DNA of 8,919 bases from Clostridiales bacterium (lineage in GTDB: Bacteria; Bacillota; Clostridia; Oscillospirales; QAMX01), in contig JAEDMJ010000064.1 in assembly GCA_016303065.1 (NCBI GenBank), positions 1-8,919 on the forward strand, given 5' to 3'. Below the pieces are notes generated by a model, which made no database searches, was not told the DNA's origin, and was given only the letters and a program-made list of their open reading frames with translations. The position numbers were made by a program, and so were the translations under genes. Positions 1 to 6,688 of the stretch are shown piece after piece. Position 1 is the stretch's first letter. Every line of letters starts with the position of its first letter.

Positions 1-928
1 GCTGTCCGTCCTCGGCGCCGGGGTCGTTTCTGAGCCGGTCAAGCCGCTCTTCGACCGTCATCTTCTCACAGCCGTCATCCTCAAAAGAAAGCCACGAGCG
101 CGCGGCAAGAGCCTCAAAATCAGCGATATGCTCCGCTTTAAGCGCGTCCCATCCCGCCGCCGACTTTTCGAGCGCGCGGTCAAGCGCCGCCATCATTCCC
201 GCCTCGCTCCCCTCGCGGTACACCGTGGCCACGGAGGCGTAGCAGACAAGCTCGGTCGCCCCTTCCGCGCGGCAGCGCGGCGCGCACGCGCCGTCGGCGG
301 CGGCGGCGGAAAATTTTCCGTCGGTCACAAATCTGAATTTGAGCGCAAACAGCTTCTCTCCGAAAGCCGTCCGTCCCACGACGGTAAAGCCTTCTCCGCC
401 ACACTCGCAGCTGAGTATGTTTTCACGCTTAAAGCTGATCTCCGCGTCAAAGGGTCTTTCTCCTGAAAAGCGGAAAGCGACAAGCCCGGCCGGGTACGAC
501 GCAAAAAACTCCCTGGAAAAGCGCTTCCCGCCGTCGGTATAGTTCACTTCGGCAATGCCGCGGGCAAGGTCGATCTTTCTCTCATAGTTTTCGGCGCTGA
601 CGCTGTCCGTTTTAACAAAGAGCTCTCCCGCCGCCTCATAGGACTTTATCCTCGTGAAGAACTCATCTCCCAGAAGCTCTCCCATAAGCTCGCTCGCTTC
701 ATAGGGCTTGTCTTCCAAAAACATCGACCTGACGCGGTCGATAACGTCTCTGAGCCCCGGAGCCGCAGCGTCAACTTCTCCGCCGGCCCAAATCGTGTCC
801 TCGTTAAAAGAAATTCTTTCCTCCGGCACTCCGCCGTAGATCATGGCGCCCAAACGTCCGTTTCCGACAGGCGACGCATTATCCCACCTGTCCGCGGCGT
901 TGCTCATGCGAAGAATATACTTTTCCAT
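1..928 (-). CDS. GH95 family glycosidase (alpha-L-fucosidase type), 3' truncated by window edge
   Basis: Reading the minus strand from the ATG at 928 gives 309 open codons that run off the left edge. The N-terminus carries the GH95 signature: PVGNGRLGAMIYGGV at residues 20-34 followed by ERISFNEDTIWAGG at 37-50. A YERKIDLARG block follows at 115-124, then the FSREFFASYPAGLVAFRFSG strand region at 137-156, all typical of the family's N-terminal beta-sandwich. Family members are about 700-800 residues, so the linker, the (alpha/alpha)6 catalytic barrel and the catalytic acids lie outside the window. GH95 enzymes remove alpha-1,2-fucose (some alpha-L-galactose) from glycans. There is no signal peptide, suggesting cytoplasmic action on imported oligosaccharides. 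The start is supported by a GGGAGGAG Shine-Dalgarno 7 nt upstream. Codon use is GC-rich, like trmK-rqcH. The family call is firm; substrate is inferred. Confidence 0.88.
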   Translation of the reverse strand, partial: MEKYILRMSNAADRWDNASPVGNGRLGAMIYGGVPEERISFNEDTIWAGGEVDAAAPGLRDVIDRVRSMFLEDKPYEASELMGELLGDEFFTRIKSYEAAGELFVKTDSVSAENYERKIDLARGIAEVNYTDGGKRFSREFFASYPAGLVAFRFSGERPFDAEISFKRENILSCECGGEGFTVVGRTAFGEKLFALKFRFVTDGKFSAAAADGACAPRCRAEGATELVCYASVATVYREGSEAGMMAALDRALEKSAAGWDALKAEHIADFEALAARSWLSFEDDGCEKMTVEERLDRLRNDPGAEDGQ

Positions 929-963
929 ATGCAAACTCCTCCCGAATCCCTTTTACACGCTAT

Positions 964-993
964 ATTTTACATTATACCACCGCTTTTTGTCAA
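964..993 (-). promoter_or_regulatory. Candidate promoter for the GH95 gene
   Basis: Read on the minus strand, a perfect TTGACA (988-993) lies upstream of two possible -10 boxes. TAAAAT (964-969) is at an acceptable 18-bp spacing. A perfect TATAAT (971-976) is at only 11 bp, which is too close to pair with this -35. The site is 35-65 bp upstream of the GH95 start. Which -10 is used cannot be decided from sequence. Confidence 0.45.
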
Positions 994-1042
994 GAAGCTC
1001 AAAAGACGGCTGAAAAGCAAAAAATAAATGTAATAATAGCCA

Positions 1043-1071
1043 TTGATATTTGTCCCCCCGCGTGTTATACT
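1043..1071 (+). promoter_or_regulatory. Sigma-A type promoter of the DUF1858-trmK-rqcH operon
   Basis: TTGATA (1043-1048) and TATACT (1066-1071) are separated by 17 bp, with a TG one base before the -10 (1063-1064) making it an extended -10 promoter. The spacer contains a run of six C. The start codon of the first gene follows 33 bp later, with no other plausible promoter between the genes of this operon. Confidence 0.65.
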
Positions 1072-1104
1072 TTATTATAGATTTTTATATAGCAGGTGAA
1101 GAAA

Positions 1105-1308
1105 ATGACCATAACAAAAGACACCCTTATCGGCGACGCCCTCGATTACGATATCGAGCTTTCCCAGTTCCTCTTTGCAATCGGCATGCACTGCCTCGGC
1201 TGCCCCGCTTCCAGAGGCGAAAGCCTTGAGCAGGCCTGTGCAGTTCACGGCACCGACTGCGACGAGCTTGTAAAAGCCATGAATGAGTATCTCGCCAACA
1301 AGAACTGA
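1105..1308 (+). CDS. DUF1858 domain protein (hybrid-cluster-protein-associated redox disulfide family)
   Basis: A 67-residue protein beginning MTITKDTLIGDAL. It contains the family core GMHCLGCPASRGESLEQAC (residues 27-45) with a CxxC pair at C30 and C33, and further cysteines at C45 and C52. This matches the DUF1858 / redox-disulfide domain in length and motif. The CxxC next to a conserved helix suggests a small thiol-redox or metal-binding protein, but no reaction is established for stand-alone members. The ATG at 1105 is preferred over an in-frame GTG at 1096 because AGGTGA (1094-1099) lies at good spacing for the ATG and overlaps the GTG. It is first in a tight plus-strand operon; its stop is 6 bp before trmK. 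No signal peptide, so cytoplasmic. Family call is confident, role is not. Confidence 0.85.
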   Translation: MTITKDTLIGDALDYDIELSQFLFAIGMHCLGCPASRGESLEQACAVHGTDCDELVKAMNEYLANKN

Positions 1309-1314
1309 CAGGTG

Positions 1315-2004
1315 ATGGATCACCGCCTCCTGTCTGCGAGGTTGAACGCCGTGGCGGAGCTTGTGCCGGCCTGTGACAAACTGGCCGACATAGGTACCGA
1401 CCACGGCTTTTTACCTCTTTATCTTCTCTCTTCCGGGAAAATACGCCGCGCGGTCTGCACCGACGTGAACGCGTCCCCCCTTGAATCCGCAAAGCGAAAC
1501 CTGGCGGCTGCGGGCCTGTCCGGGCTTGCGGAGTTTCGGCTCGGGGACGGGATGAAAGTGATTGAGCCCGGAGAGATCTCCTGTGCGGTCATTGCCGGCA
1601 TGGGCGGCGAAACGATTGCCGCGCTTTTGGGCGCGGACACTTCCGGAACGGAGCTGTTCGTCCTCCAGCCGATGTCAAAATCCGAAAAGCTTCGGCAATG
1701 GCTTCACGCAAACGGGTGGGGAATCCCCTCCTGGCGGCTGGTTCGCGACGCCGGCAGGCTCTACGAGGTGCTTCTTGTCTCCAAAAAAGTCCCCCCCGAA
1801 GCCGAACCCTTTGTCAGCTTTGGCGCTCCCTGTCCGGAAGTTTCCCGGCTGTACTCCGAATATATCGGCGAAAAACTTGCCGGATTCGAAAAATCACTTC
1901 GCGGCCTCCTGTCCGCCGCATCCCCCGACGCGGAGCGTATCTCCATCGTACAAAGAGAGATCGAAACGCTCCGCCTTATCCGGTCAAACTATCCACAACG
2001 GTGA
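1315..2004 (+). CDS. trmK: tRNA (adenine(22)-N1)-methyltransferase TrmK
   Basis: A 229-residue class I SAM-dependent methyltransferase of the TrmK (YqfN, former DUF633) family, which methylates N1 of A22 in the D-arm of a subset of tRNAs. The N-terminus LLSARLNAVAELVP is followed by the SAM-binding motif LADIGTDHGFLPLYL (residues 23-37), an acidic end of strand 2 (CTDVNASPLESAKRN), the GDGM turn, the IAGMGGETIAALL motif, and LQPMSKSEKLRQWLHANGW. A helical C-terminal region (about 165-229) corresponds to the family's coiled-coil domain. Length is normal. A GTG at 1312 directly precedes the ATG and could also serve as start; the Shine-Dalgarno is poor (ACAGG immediately upstream), so translation may be coupled to the gene before it, whose stop is 6 bp away. 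The rqcH gene begins 4 bp after the stop. Confidence 0.92.
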   Translation: MDHRLLSARLNAVAELVPACDKLADIGTDHGFLPLYLLSSGKIRRAVCTDVNASPLESAKRNLAAAGLSGLAEFRLGDGMKVIEPGEISCAVIAGMGGETIAALLGADTSGTELFVLQPMSKSEKLRQWLHANGWGIPSWRLVRDAGRLYEVLLVSKKVPPEAEPFVSFGAPCPEVSRLYSEYIGEKLAGFEKSLRGLLSAASPDAERISIVQREIETLRLIRSNYPQR

Positions 2005-2008
2005 ACAT

Positions 2009-3715
2009 ATGCCAATCGACGGAATTTTTCTTTCACACATAACCTCAGAGCTTGCCGCAGAGCTTCCCGGCGCAAGGCTCGACAAGATAAACCAGCCGGA
2101 CTCAAGCGAGCTGCGGCTTCAGTTCCGCACGCAAAACGGCGGCAGAAAAACGCTTCTGCTAAGCGCCCGCCCCGGAAGCGCGCGCATTCACTTTACCGAG
2201 ACAAAGCGCGACAACCCCGACGTTCCTCCGATGCTGTGTATGCTGGCAAGAAAACTCCTTGCCGGAGCGCGCGTGCTCTCCGTTACCCAGCCCGGAGCCG
2301 AGCGCATGACCGACATCGCCCTGTCGTGCTACGACGATTTCGGAGACCCCTGCGTAAGGCACATTATCTTTGAGCTTGCCGGGCGCATTCCCAACGTCGT
2401 CCTCACCGACGGCGAGCTTCGCATAACCGACTGCCTGCGAAGAGTCAACATCGAAGACCGGGCTTCAAACCGTCCCATGCTTCCCGGACTTCTCTACCGT
2501 CCGCCGGAGCCGCCCGCGGGGAAATACGATATCTCCGCGGCGCCGCCTGAGCTCATTGCCGGGCGCGGACGCGGCCTTGAAAAAAGCGCTTCGGATTTTC
2601 TCCTTGACAGCTTTTTCGGACTCTCTCCGCTTGCCGCAAGAGAGCTCGCGCTGGAATTCGGAGACGCGCCCCTTTCCTCTTTTTCCGAAGAACAGCTTCG
2701 CGCCGCTTCCGAAAGCATTTTCAGCCGTCTGCACGCTTCGCCCGTTCCGACAGCTCTGACCGACGGAAAGGGAAAGATCACGGCGTTTTCCTTCACGGAG
2801 ATCGCTCAATACGTCGATCTCTGCCAGGCTCACAGCTTTGAAAGCTGCTCTGCGCTTTTGGATTTCTGCTATTCCGCGCCGTCTGCCGACGCCGCGCTTT
2901 CCTCTGCCGTATCCGAGCTTTCCAAACCCGTGAAAACCGCAATGGCGCGCCTTGAAAGAAAGCTTGCCCTCCAGAGAACCGAGCTTTCAGCGACGCTTGA
3001 ACGCGAGCGTTTCCGCGAAAAGGGCGACATTCTGAATGCCTTTCTTTCGGAAATTCCCCGCGGAGCTTCCTCTGTCACTCTGCCCGACCTTTATTCCGCC
3101 GAAGGCGGAGACGTTGAGATCGCCCTCGATCCCAAACTCAGTCCCCAGCACAACGCCCAGAAATACTACGCCGAGTACCGAAGGCTGAAATCCGCAAAAA
3201 GCCATCTTGAAGGGCTTATCAGGTCCGGGGAACAGGAACTTGAATACCTGTCCGGAGTTCTTTACCAGATCTCCGCCGCAGACGCCAAAACCCTCCCCGT
3301 TCTGAAAAGCGAGCTTGCCGAGGACGGCATTCTTAAAAACGCCAGAAACACCGACAAAAAAAAGAGCAAAGCTCTTTCGCCAAAAGAATTCCGCATTTCA
3401 AACGGCATGACCGTGCTTTGCGGACGCACCGCACGGCAGAACGAAGAGCTGACCTTCCGCGTCGCATCGAAGAACGACTGGTGGTTCCACGTAAAAAATG
3501 CTCCGGGAAGCCACTGTATTCTGCTCTGCGGCGGAAAAGAACCCTCGGACCGCGCATATGAGGAGGCCGCCGCAATCGCCGCCGCCAATTCATCCGTCGC
3601 CGGAGCGGGACACATCGCCGTCGACTACACAATGGTGCGGTACTTAAAAAAGCTTCCCGGCGGAAAACCCGGCATGGTTATATACGACAAATACTATACG
3701 CTTTACACCGATTAA
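2009..3715 (+). CDS. rqcH: RqcH / NFACT family ribosome quality control protein
   Basis: A 568-residue protein of the NFACT (Rqc2/RqcH, older name fibronectin-binding FbpA) family, normal length. RqcH binds 60S-like 50S subunits carrying stalled peptidyl-tRNA, recruits tRNA-Ala and adds C-terminal alanine tails that mark the chain for degradation. In order: NFACT-N (1 to about 165, with FELAGRIPNVVLTD at 121-134 and MLPGLLYRPP at 157-166), a HhH-like segment (about 195-230), long coiled-coil helices (about 300-345 and 378-425), and NFACT-R (about 458-568) with NDWWFHVKNAPGSH at 489-502 and IAVDYTMVRYLKKLPGGKPG at 536-555. The start ATG at 2009 is set by GGTGA (2000-2004), which contains the trmK stop; reading further upstream in this frame only overlaps trmK. 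The usual Asp-Arg pair needed for alanine tailing appears here as Glu98-Arg99. Confidence 0.93.
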   Translation: MPIDGIFLSHITSELAAELPGARLDKINQPDSSELRLQFRTQNGGRKTLLLSARPGSARIHFTETKRDNPDVPPMLCMLARKLLAGARVLSVTQPGAERMTDIALSCYDDFGDPCVRHIIFELAGRIPNVVLTDGELRITDCLRRVNIEDRASNRPMLPGLLYRPPEPPAGKYDISAAPPELIAGRGRGLEKSASDFLLDSFFGLSPLAARELALEFGDAPLSSFSEEQLRAASESIFSRLHASPVPTALTDGKGKITAFSFTEIAQYVDLCQAHSFESCSALLDFCYSAPSADAALSSAVSELSKPVKTAMARLERKLALQRTELSATLERERFREKGDILNAFLSEIPRGASSVTLPDLYSAEGGDVEIALDPKLSPQHNAQKYYAEYRRLKSAKSHLEGLIRSGEQELEYLSGVLYQISAADAKTLPVLKSELAEDGILKNARNTDKKKSKALSPKEFRISNGMTVLCGRTARQNEELTFRVASKNDWWFHVKNAPGSHCILLCGGKEPSDRAYEEAAAIAAANSSVAGAGHIAVDYTMVRYLKKLPGGKPGMVIYDKYYTLYTD

Positions 3716-3808
3716 AAGAGCGGCCGCAAAAGCGGCATTACTGATTCAGACACGTCGCCGAAAAAGCCCACTCTGAAAAGAGCATCGGTTCCATCCCAGC
3801 GCAGCGTA

Positions 3809-3837
3809 AAAGCCCCGGACAGTAAGTCCGGGGCTTT
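3809..3837. terminator. Strong intrinsic terminator after rqcH, probably bidirectional
   Basis: Perfect 12-bp inverted repeat: AAAGCCCCGGAC (3809-3820), loop AGTAA, GTCCGGGGCTTT (3826-3837), followed by GTT on the plus strand and by a TTTT tract on the minus strand. It lies 94 bp after the rqcH stop and 62 bp after the convergent lipoprotein stop, so it can end both transcripts. A smaller stem (GCCGC 3723-3727 with GCGGC 3732-3736) directly after the rqcH stop lacks a T tract. Confidence 0.85.
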
Positions 3838-3898
3838 GTTCATTGAGACGTTTGAAATTAATTACACGAATAAAACGCGCCTGAAAACCTGATTATCT

Positions 3899-4351
3899 TT
3901 ATATGTTATTGTGAAAATAGTAAAGCGTCATCGTTTCCATATCAAAAAAGTAAACATCATAATTTCCAAGCTCCGGATAATCAGGGTCATCATAAATATA
4001 CAAGTAATCGTTATCGGAAACAATTGAAAAATCAAAATTGTACCCTGATACAACCTCATTTTCGGGGTTCGAGATTTTAATGCATTCAATCCAGTTTTCG
4101 AAATCTTCAATATGATTTTTGAAATTTTCTGCGCTGTCCGATGAAATTTTACTAAAATATCCATTGCTGCTGAAATCTACATTTTCAAAAGTATATTCAG
4201 CATAGTCGGTAAAATCCTGAAAACCGCCGCTTGTGTAGTACTCTGCCGATTTATAACTGCCCAAAGATTCAACCACCTCGTCTACCGGTGCAGAACATGA
4301 AGCTAATAGTGAAAGTGTTAACAACAAAATAATTGCAAGTGCTTTTTTCAT
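3899..4351 (-). CDS. Small secreted lipoprotein of unknown function
   Basis: A 150-residue protein with a lipoprotein signal: MKK, a hydrophobic stretch (residues 4-16), and lipobox L16-A17-S18-C19, with cleavage before Cys19. It should therefore be acylated and anchored to the outer face of the membrane. The mature part is acidic and rich in Asp, Glu, Tyr, Phe and Asn, ending in YDVYFFDMETMTLYYFHNNI, which reads like alternating beta strands; no enzymatic motif is seen. The start is set by AGGGAGG (4359-4365) 7 nt upstream. It has its own promoter. It is AT-rich compared with rqcH and converges with it across a shared terminator. I do not recognise a named family. Confidence 0.8.
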   Translation of the reverse strand: MKKALAIILLLTLSLLASCSAPVDEVVESLGSYKSAEYYTSGGFQDFTDYAEYTFENVDFSSNGYFSKISSDSAENFKNHIEDFENWIECIKISNPENEVVSGYNFDFSIVSDNDYLYIYDDPDYPELGNYDVYFFDMETMTLYYFHNNI

Positions 4352-4371
4352 GCAATCGCCTCCCTGGGTTC

Positions 4372-4400
4372 ATTATATCATACAGTTGTACTGATTGCAA
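4372..4400 (-). promoter_or_regulatory. Promoter of the lipoprotein gene, with embedded palindrome
   Basis: On the minus strand TTGCAA (4395-4400) and a perfect TATAAT (4372-4377) are 17 bp apart, ending 20 bp before the start codon. A 6-bp inverted repeat, CAGTTG (4383-4388) with CAACTG (4398-4403), covers the spacer and the -35 box and could be an operator for an unidentified repressor. Confidence 0.6.
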
Positions 4401-4406
4401 CTGCGT

Positions 4407-4633
4407 TTGGCATATGCCCAGCGATGTTATGGCGTTATCCGTAACATCGTTTCTCCGTAGTAAAACATCGTTGATTGAAAGCATCAGATCGTTTATGGCT
4501 AACGCCATAATATCATTTTGTTGGTCGTTTGAACTTGATGACACAAACGAAAGGGCTCTGAAAACCGAGACATTTCTTATTACAAATCGTTATATTGGCA
4601 AATATTTGTCAAAACACAGAACCGCCGACTGTC
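4407..4633. repeat. Multi-hairpin intergenic element, copy A
   Basis: This stretch aligns along its length with 7602-7889 (copy B), roughly three quarters identical by eye outside gaps. The first half (about 4407-4520) is a chain of units of about 21 nt: read on the minus strand, AACGATGT-like linkers alternate with small inverted repeats, for example TTATGGC/GCCATAA (4494-4510) with a TAAC loop and CGATGTTA/TAACATCG (4422-4449). An outer 11-bp inverted repeat, TTATGGCGTTA (4427-4437) with TAACGCCATAA (4500-4510), encloses much of it. The second half (4527-4622) is a block conserved in B, including the palindrome CAAATATTTG (4599-4608). It fills the gap between the lipoprotein promoter and the stop codon of the GH43 gene. 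Frames across it lack ribosome sites and look non-coding. It may be a MITE-like or REP-like repeat, or a structured RNA; no transposase or target duplication was seen. Confidence 0.75.
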
Positions 4634-5563
4634 TTATTCTTTCTTGTTTTGGTTTACAACAAGAATATCCGTGCCCGATTCATTTTGGATAAATTCAGCT
4701 TCAGCAAGACAAACTTTCCGTGGCTTAAAGTTGTCAGTATTTCCGCTGTGACAGTGGAAAATACATATAAACTTGTTTTCATTTTCTGTCGGAGCAAAGC
4801 TGTGGTGACCTGTTCCCACAATATCACCTGTTTTATATAAAATTGGGTTTTTAAAATACTTTTCAAACGGTCCCGTTGGAGAATCTGATACAGCATAACC
4901 CACAGAGTAATCCTCACATCTTGTATGATTTGCAGAATATGTAAGATAATACAGCCCTTTATGTTTGATAACGAACGGACCCTCGGCAACATTACAATCT
5001 ATTGTTTCCCAAGGTTCTTCTGCTTTTAATAAGGTTTCGCCATGCTCCCATTCTATCCTTTTTAAATCGTTTGACATTTTTGCAACACGTATTTGATTTC
5101 CGTTTTCAAGGGCTGCAAAATACAGATAAATACTTCCATCATCGTCAAACAGCAGATGTCCGTCAATAGCAGGCTTTTCACGAAGCCAATTATCGGTCAG
5201 CCTCTTAAATGGTCCCATCGAGCTGTCCGAAACCGCAATAGCAGGATGCTCGTCAGCAGAATAAACCATATAGAATTTTCCGTTATAGTACGATACTTCC
5301 GGAGCCCAAAAACCGTGTTCTCCCAGCACATCACCTTTTTTCAGGCAATAGCCTGCGTTTTCCCAATGAACTAAATCCTTGGATATATGTACCTCTATGC
5401 CGTCCTCGCCGTTTTTGCAGGTTTCGTAAAACGGATATTCTTCTGTGAATGCCGGCATATCATTTTCTGTTGTGCAATAGACATAATAAATGCCGTCGTG
5501 CTTCAGCAAAAAAGGGTCACCGCCCTCAAAAAGTTTATTTCCGTATTTGCACATATTTTTCAT
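4634..5563 (-). CDS. Glycoside hydrolase family 43 enzyme (beta-xylosidase / alpha-L-arabinofuranosidase type)
   Basis: A 309-residue five-bladed beta-propeller glycosidase, full length for a single-domain GH43. The three family catalytic carboxylates are in place: general base Asp16 in LFEGGDPFLL, pKa-modulating Asp134 in PAIDGHLLFDDDGSIYLY, and general acid Glu194 in VAEGPFVIKHKGLYYLTYSA. The propeller-top histidine motif GTGHHSF is at 250-256, and GFWAPEVSYYNGKFYMVYSA at 84-103 is also typical. GH43 enzymes act on xylo- or arabino-oligosaccharides and some galactans by an inverting mechanism; the exact sugar cannot be read here. No signal peptide, hence cytoplasmic. It begins 26 bp after the GH5-like gene, with which it forms an operon. 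The Shine-Dalgarno is weak (AAGAGAG just before the ATG), so translation may depend on the upstream gene. Its stop directly adjoins repeat element A. Confidence 0.9.
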   Translation of the reverse strand: MKNMCKYGNKLFEGGDPFLLKHDGIYYVYCTTENDMPAFTEEYPFYETCKNGEDGIEVHISKDLVHWENAGYCLKKGDVLGEHGFWAPEVSYYNGKFYMVYSADEHPAIAVSDSSMGPFKRLTDNWLREKPAIDGHLLFDDDGSIYLYFAALENGNQIRVAKMSNDLKRIEWEHGETLLKAEEPWETIDCNVAEGPFVIKHKGLYYLTYSANHTRCEDYSVGYAVSDSPTGPFEKYFKNPILYKTGDIVGTGHHSFAPTENENKFICIFHCHSGNTDNFKPRKVCLAEAEFIQNESGTDILVVNQNKKE

Positions 5564-5589
5564 TCTCTCTTATTTTACAATAAAATTCA

Positions 5590-6555
5590 TCAATATTTGT
5601 TGAAAGCATCATGACCGGTACGGAGGTTTCCATGCATATCTACAAAATACATAACACCCGGAGCGCTGACAGGCGCTATTTCCGGTCCGTGCAAATCGGC
5701 AACATAGGATTCTGTCAGCGCGTGGGCAAGCCAGCCGAAACCACGTTTTTTACATTCACCAAGTGTGTATTCCATCACCTCTACACGCTTTGCATCGTCT
5801 GTACTTCCCCAACAGGTCTCGGTTACAAGCATGGGCTTACCTGTTTTTTCACGGTATGCCACAAAATCGTCCAATAATTTCTCAAATCTCTTTCTGTCAT
5901 CGCCGCTATTAACATCATCCCAAAAATAAGGGTGTATAAAATGAACATCGCTTATATCATTAAGTGTAACGGTATCTTCAATTCCGCGAAAAGCCGGAGG
6001 ACTGACAGAAACAGGATGTTTAGTATCAATTGCTTTCATAGCCTGATAAGTATTAGTCAGCCAATCTAATTCTATTTTTTTCAGTTCCTGTATTATGTTT
6101 TTATTGACGCCGTTGAAGCTGTAGTTAAATGGCTCGTTACAAATATCCCACGCAAGAATACTGTCGCTGTTTGCGAAGAGCTTGGTTACATCCTCAGCAA
6201 AATTCAATAAATCAATTCCCTCACAACAGGTCTGTTTAATGAGATGATCAAAATATATTCCTCCCCAGTCAAGGCATTGATCGTGCCAACGGTTGAACAG
6301 CACCGGAACAATCATCAAACCGATGTCTTCTGCCACGGCAAGATACCTTTTGATTTTGTCAATGCAGCCTGCTTTATCATACTTCCAGTAGTTCCAGCTG
6401 AGCCAAATCCGCACGGTATTGAAACAGGGAAAGTATTTTTTACCAAATGACAGCTCCTTACGAACAACTGCCTCGTCAAAGTTTTTCCACAGCTCCATAG
6501 CATTACCCCCGTAGCTTGGCTGATAGTTAAATCCGCGCACTTTAGAATAATCCAT
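5590..6555 (-). CDS. GH5-like (clan GH-A, cellulase-fold) glycoside hydrolase
   Basis: A 321-residue single-domain TIM-barrel glycosidase. It shows strand-4 acid/base Glu141 in ILAWDICNEPF, the HPY motif at 208-210 expected on strand 6, and strand-7 nucleophile Glu246 in PMLVTETCWGS, the GH-A retaining arrangement. The N-terminus VRGFNYQPSYGG and VRIWLSWNYW (48-57) are further barrel motifs. Relatives are annotated as 1,4-beta-xylanase or cellulase-family hydrolases; the substrate is probably a plant beta-glycan oligosaccharide but is not proven. No signal peptide, so cytoplasmic. The start is supported by GAGGT 8 nt upstream (6565-6570 region). It is first of a two-gene operon with GH43 and is divergent from an araC-type regulator, with a cre box in its leader. 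GH5 versus another GH-A family cannot be settled by eye. Confidence 0.85.
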   Translation of the reverse strand: MDYSKVRGFNYQPSYGGNAMELWKNFDEAVVRKELSFGKKYFPCFNTVRIWLSWNYWKYDKAGCIDKIKRYLAVAEDIGLMIVPVLFNRWHDQCLDWGGIYFDHLIKQTCCEGIDLLNFAEDVTKLFANSDSILAWDICNEPFNYSFNGVNKNIIQELKKIELDWLTNTYQAMKAIDTKHPVSVSPPAFRGIEDTVTLNDISDVHFIHPYFWDDVNSGDDRKRFEKLLDDFVAYREKTGKPMLVTETCWGSTDDAKRVEVMEYTLGECKKRGFGWLAHALTESYVADLHGPEIAPVSAPGVMYFVDMHGNLRTGHDAFNKY

Positions 6556-6581
6556 ATAATGTATACCTCATCTTTTTCATT

Positions 6582-6595
6582 TGTCACCGCTTTCA
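6582..6595 (-). promoter_or_regulatory. CcpA catabolite-responsive element (cre)
   Basis: The minus-strand sequence TGAAAGCGGTGACA matches the Firmicutes cre consensus TGWAANCGNTNWCA at every defined position. It lies 27 bp upstream of the GH5-like start codon, probably downstream of the transcription start, a placement typical of CcpA roadblock repression. It suggests the GH5-GH43 operon is off when preferred sugars are available. Confidence 0.75.
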
Positions 6596-6620
6596 CTTAG
6601 ACTGATTTCATAATAATATA

Positions 6621-6649
6621 TTGCGAACTTAATTGCAATGTGATATAAT
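6621..6649 (+). promoter_or_regulatory. Promoter of the araC-type regulator gene
   Basis: TTGCGA (6621-6626) and a perfect TATAAT (6644-6649) are 17 bp apart, 39 bp before the regulator's start codon. The TTGC...GCAA inverted repeat at 6621-6638 and CTTAA direct repeats at 6628 and 6651 are possible regulator sites. The opposite, minus-strand promoter for GH5 must lie in the same 100 bp; it has TATTAT-like -10 sequence near 6608-6620 but no good -35 at normal spacing, as expected for an activator-dependent promoter. Confidence 0.55.
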
Positions 6650-6688
6650 GCTTAAAAACTATCAAATACCGCTTTTGGGGCGCAGGAT

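Noticed and set aside
128..542. Plus-strand and other minus-frame open frames inside the GH95 gene
   Set aside because: They are shadows of the GC-rich GH95 coding sequence, which has clear family motifs in its own frame.
1562..2008. N-terminal extension of rqcH within trmK
   Set aside because: The extra 149 codons are the out-of-frame image of trmK; family members start at the MPIDGIFL position, and the ribosome site at 2000-2004 supports 2009.
4427..4530. CRISPR-like repeat array
   Set aside because: The conserved unit is only about 8 nt, the spacers are self-complementary and about 13 nt, and there are no cas genes.
4269..4544. Minus-strand 91-codon frame with repeated Asn-Asp-Val segments
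   Set aside because: It overlaps the lipoprotein start, has no ribosome site, and its peptide repeat is a by-product of the 21-nt units in element A; the equivalent frame in copy B is broken by stops.
4333..4692. Plus-strand 119-codon frame through element A
   Set aside because: It overlaps the ends of two well-supported minus-strand genes, has no ribosome site, and its counterpart in copy B is interrupted.
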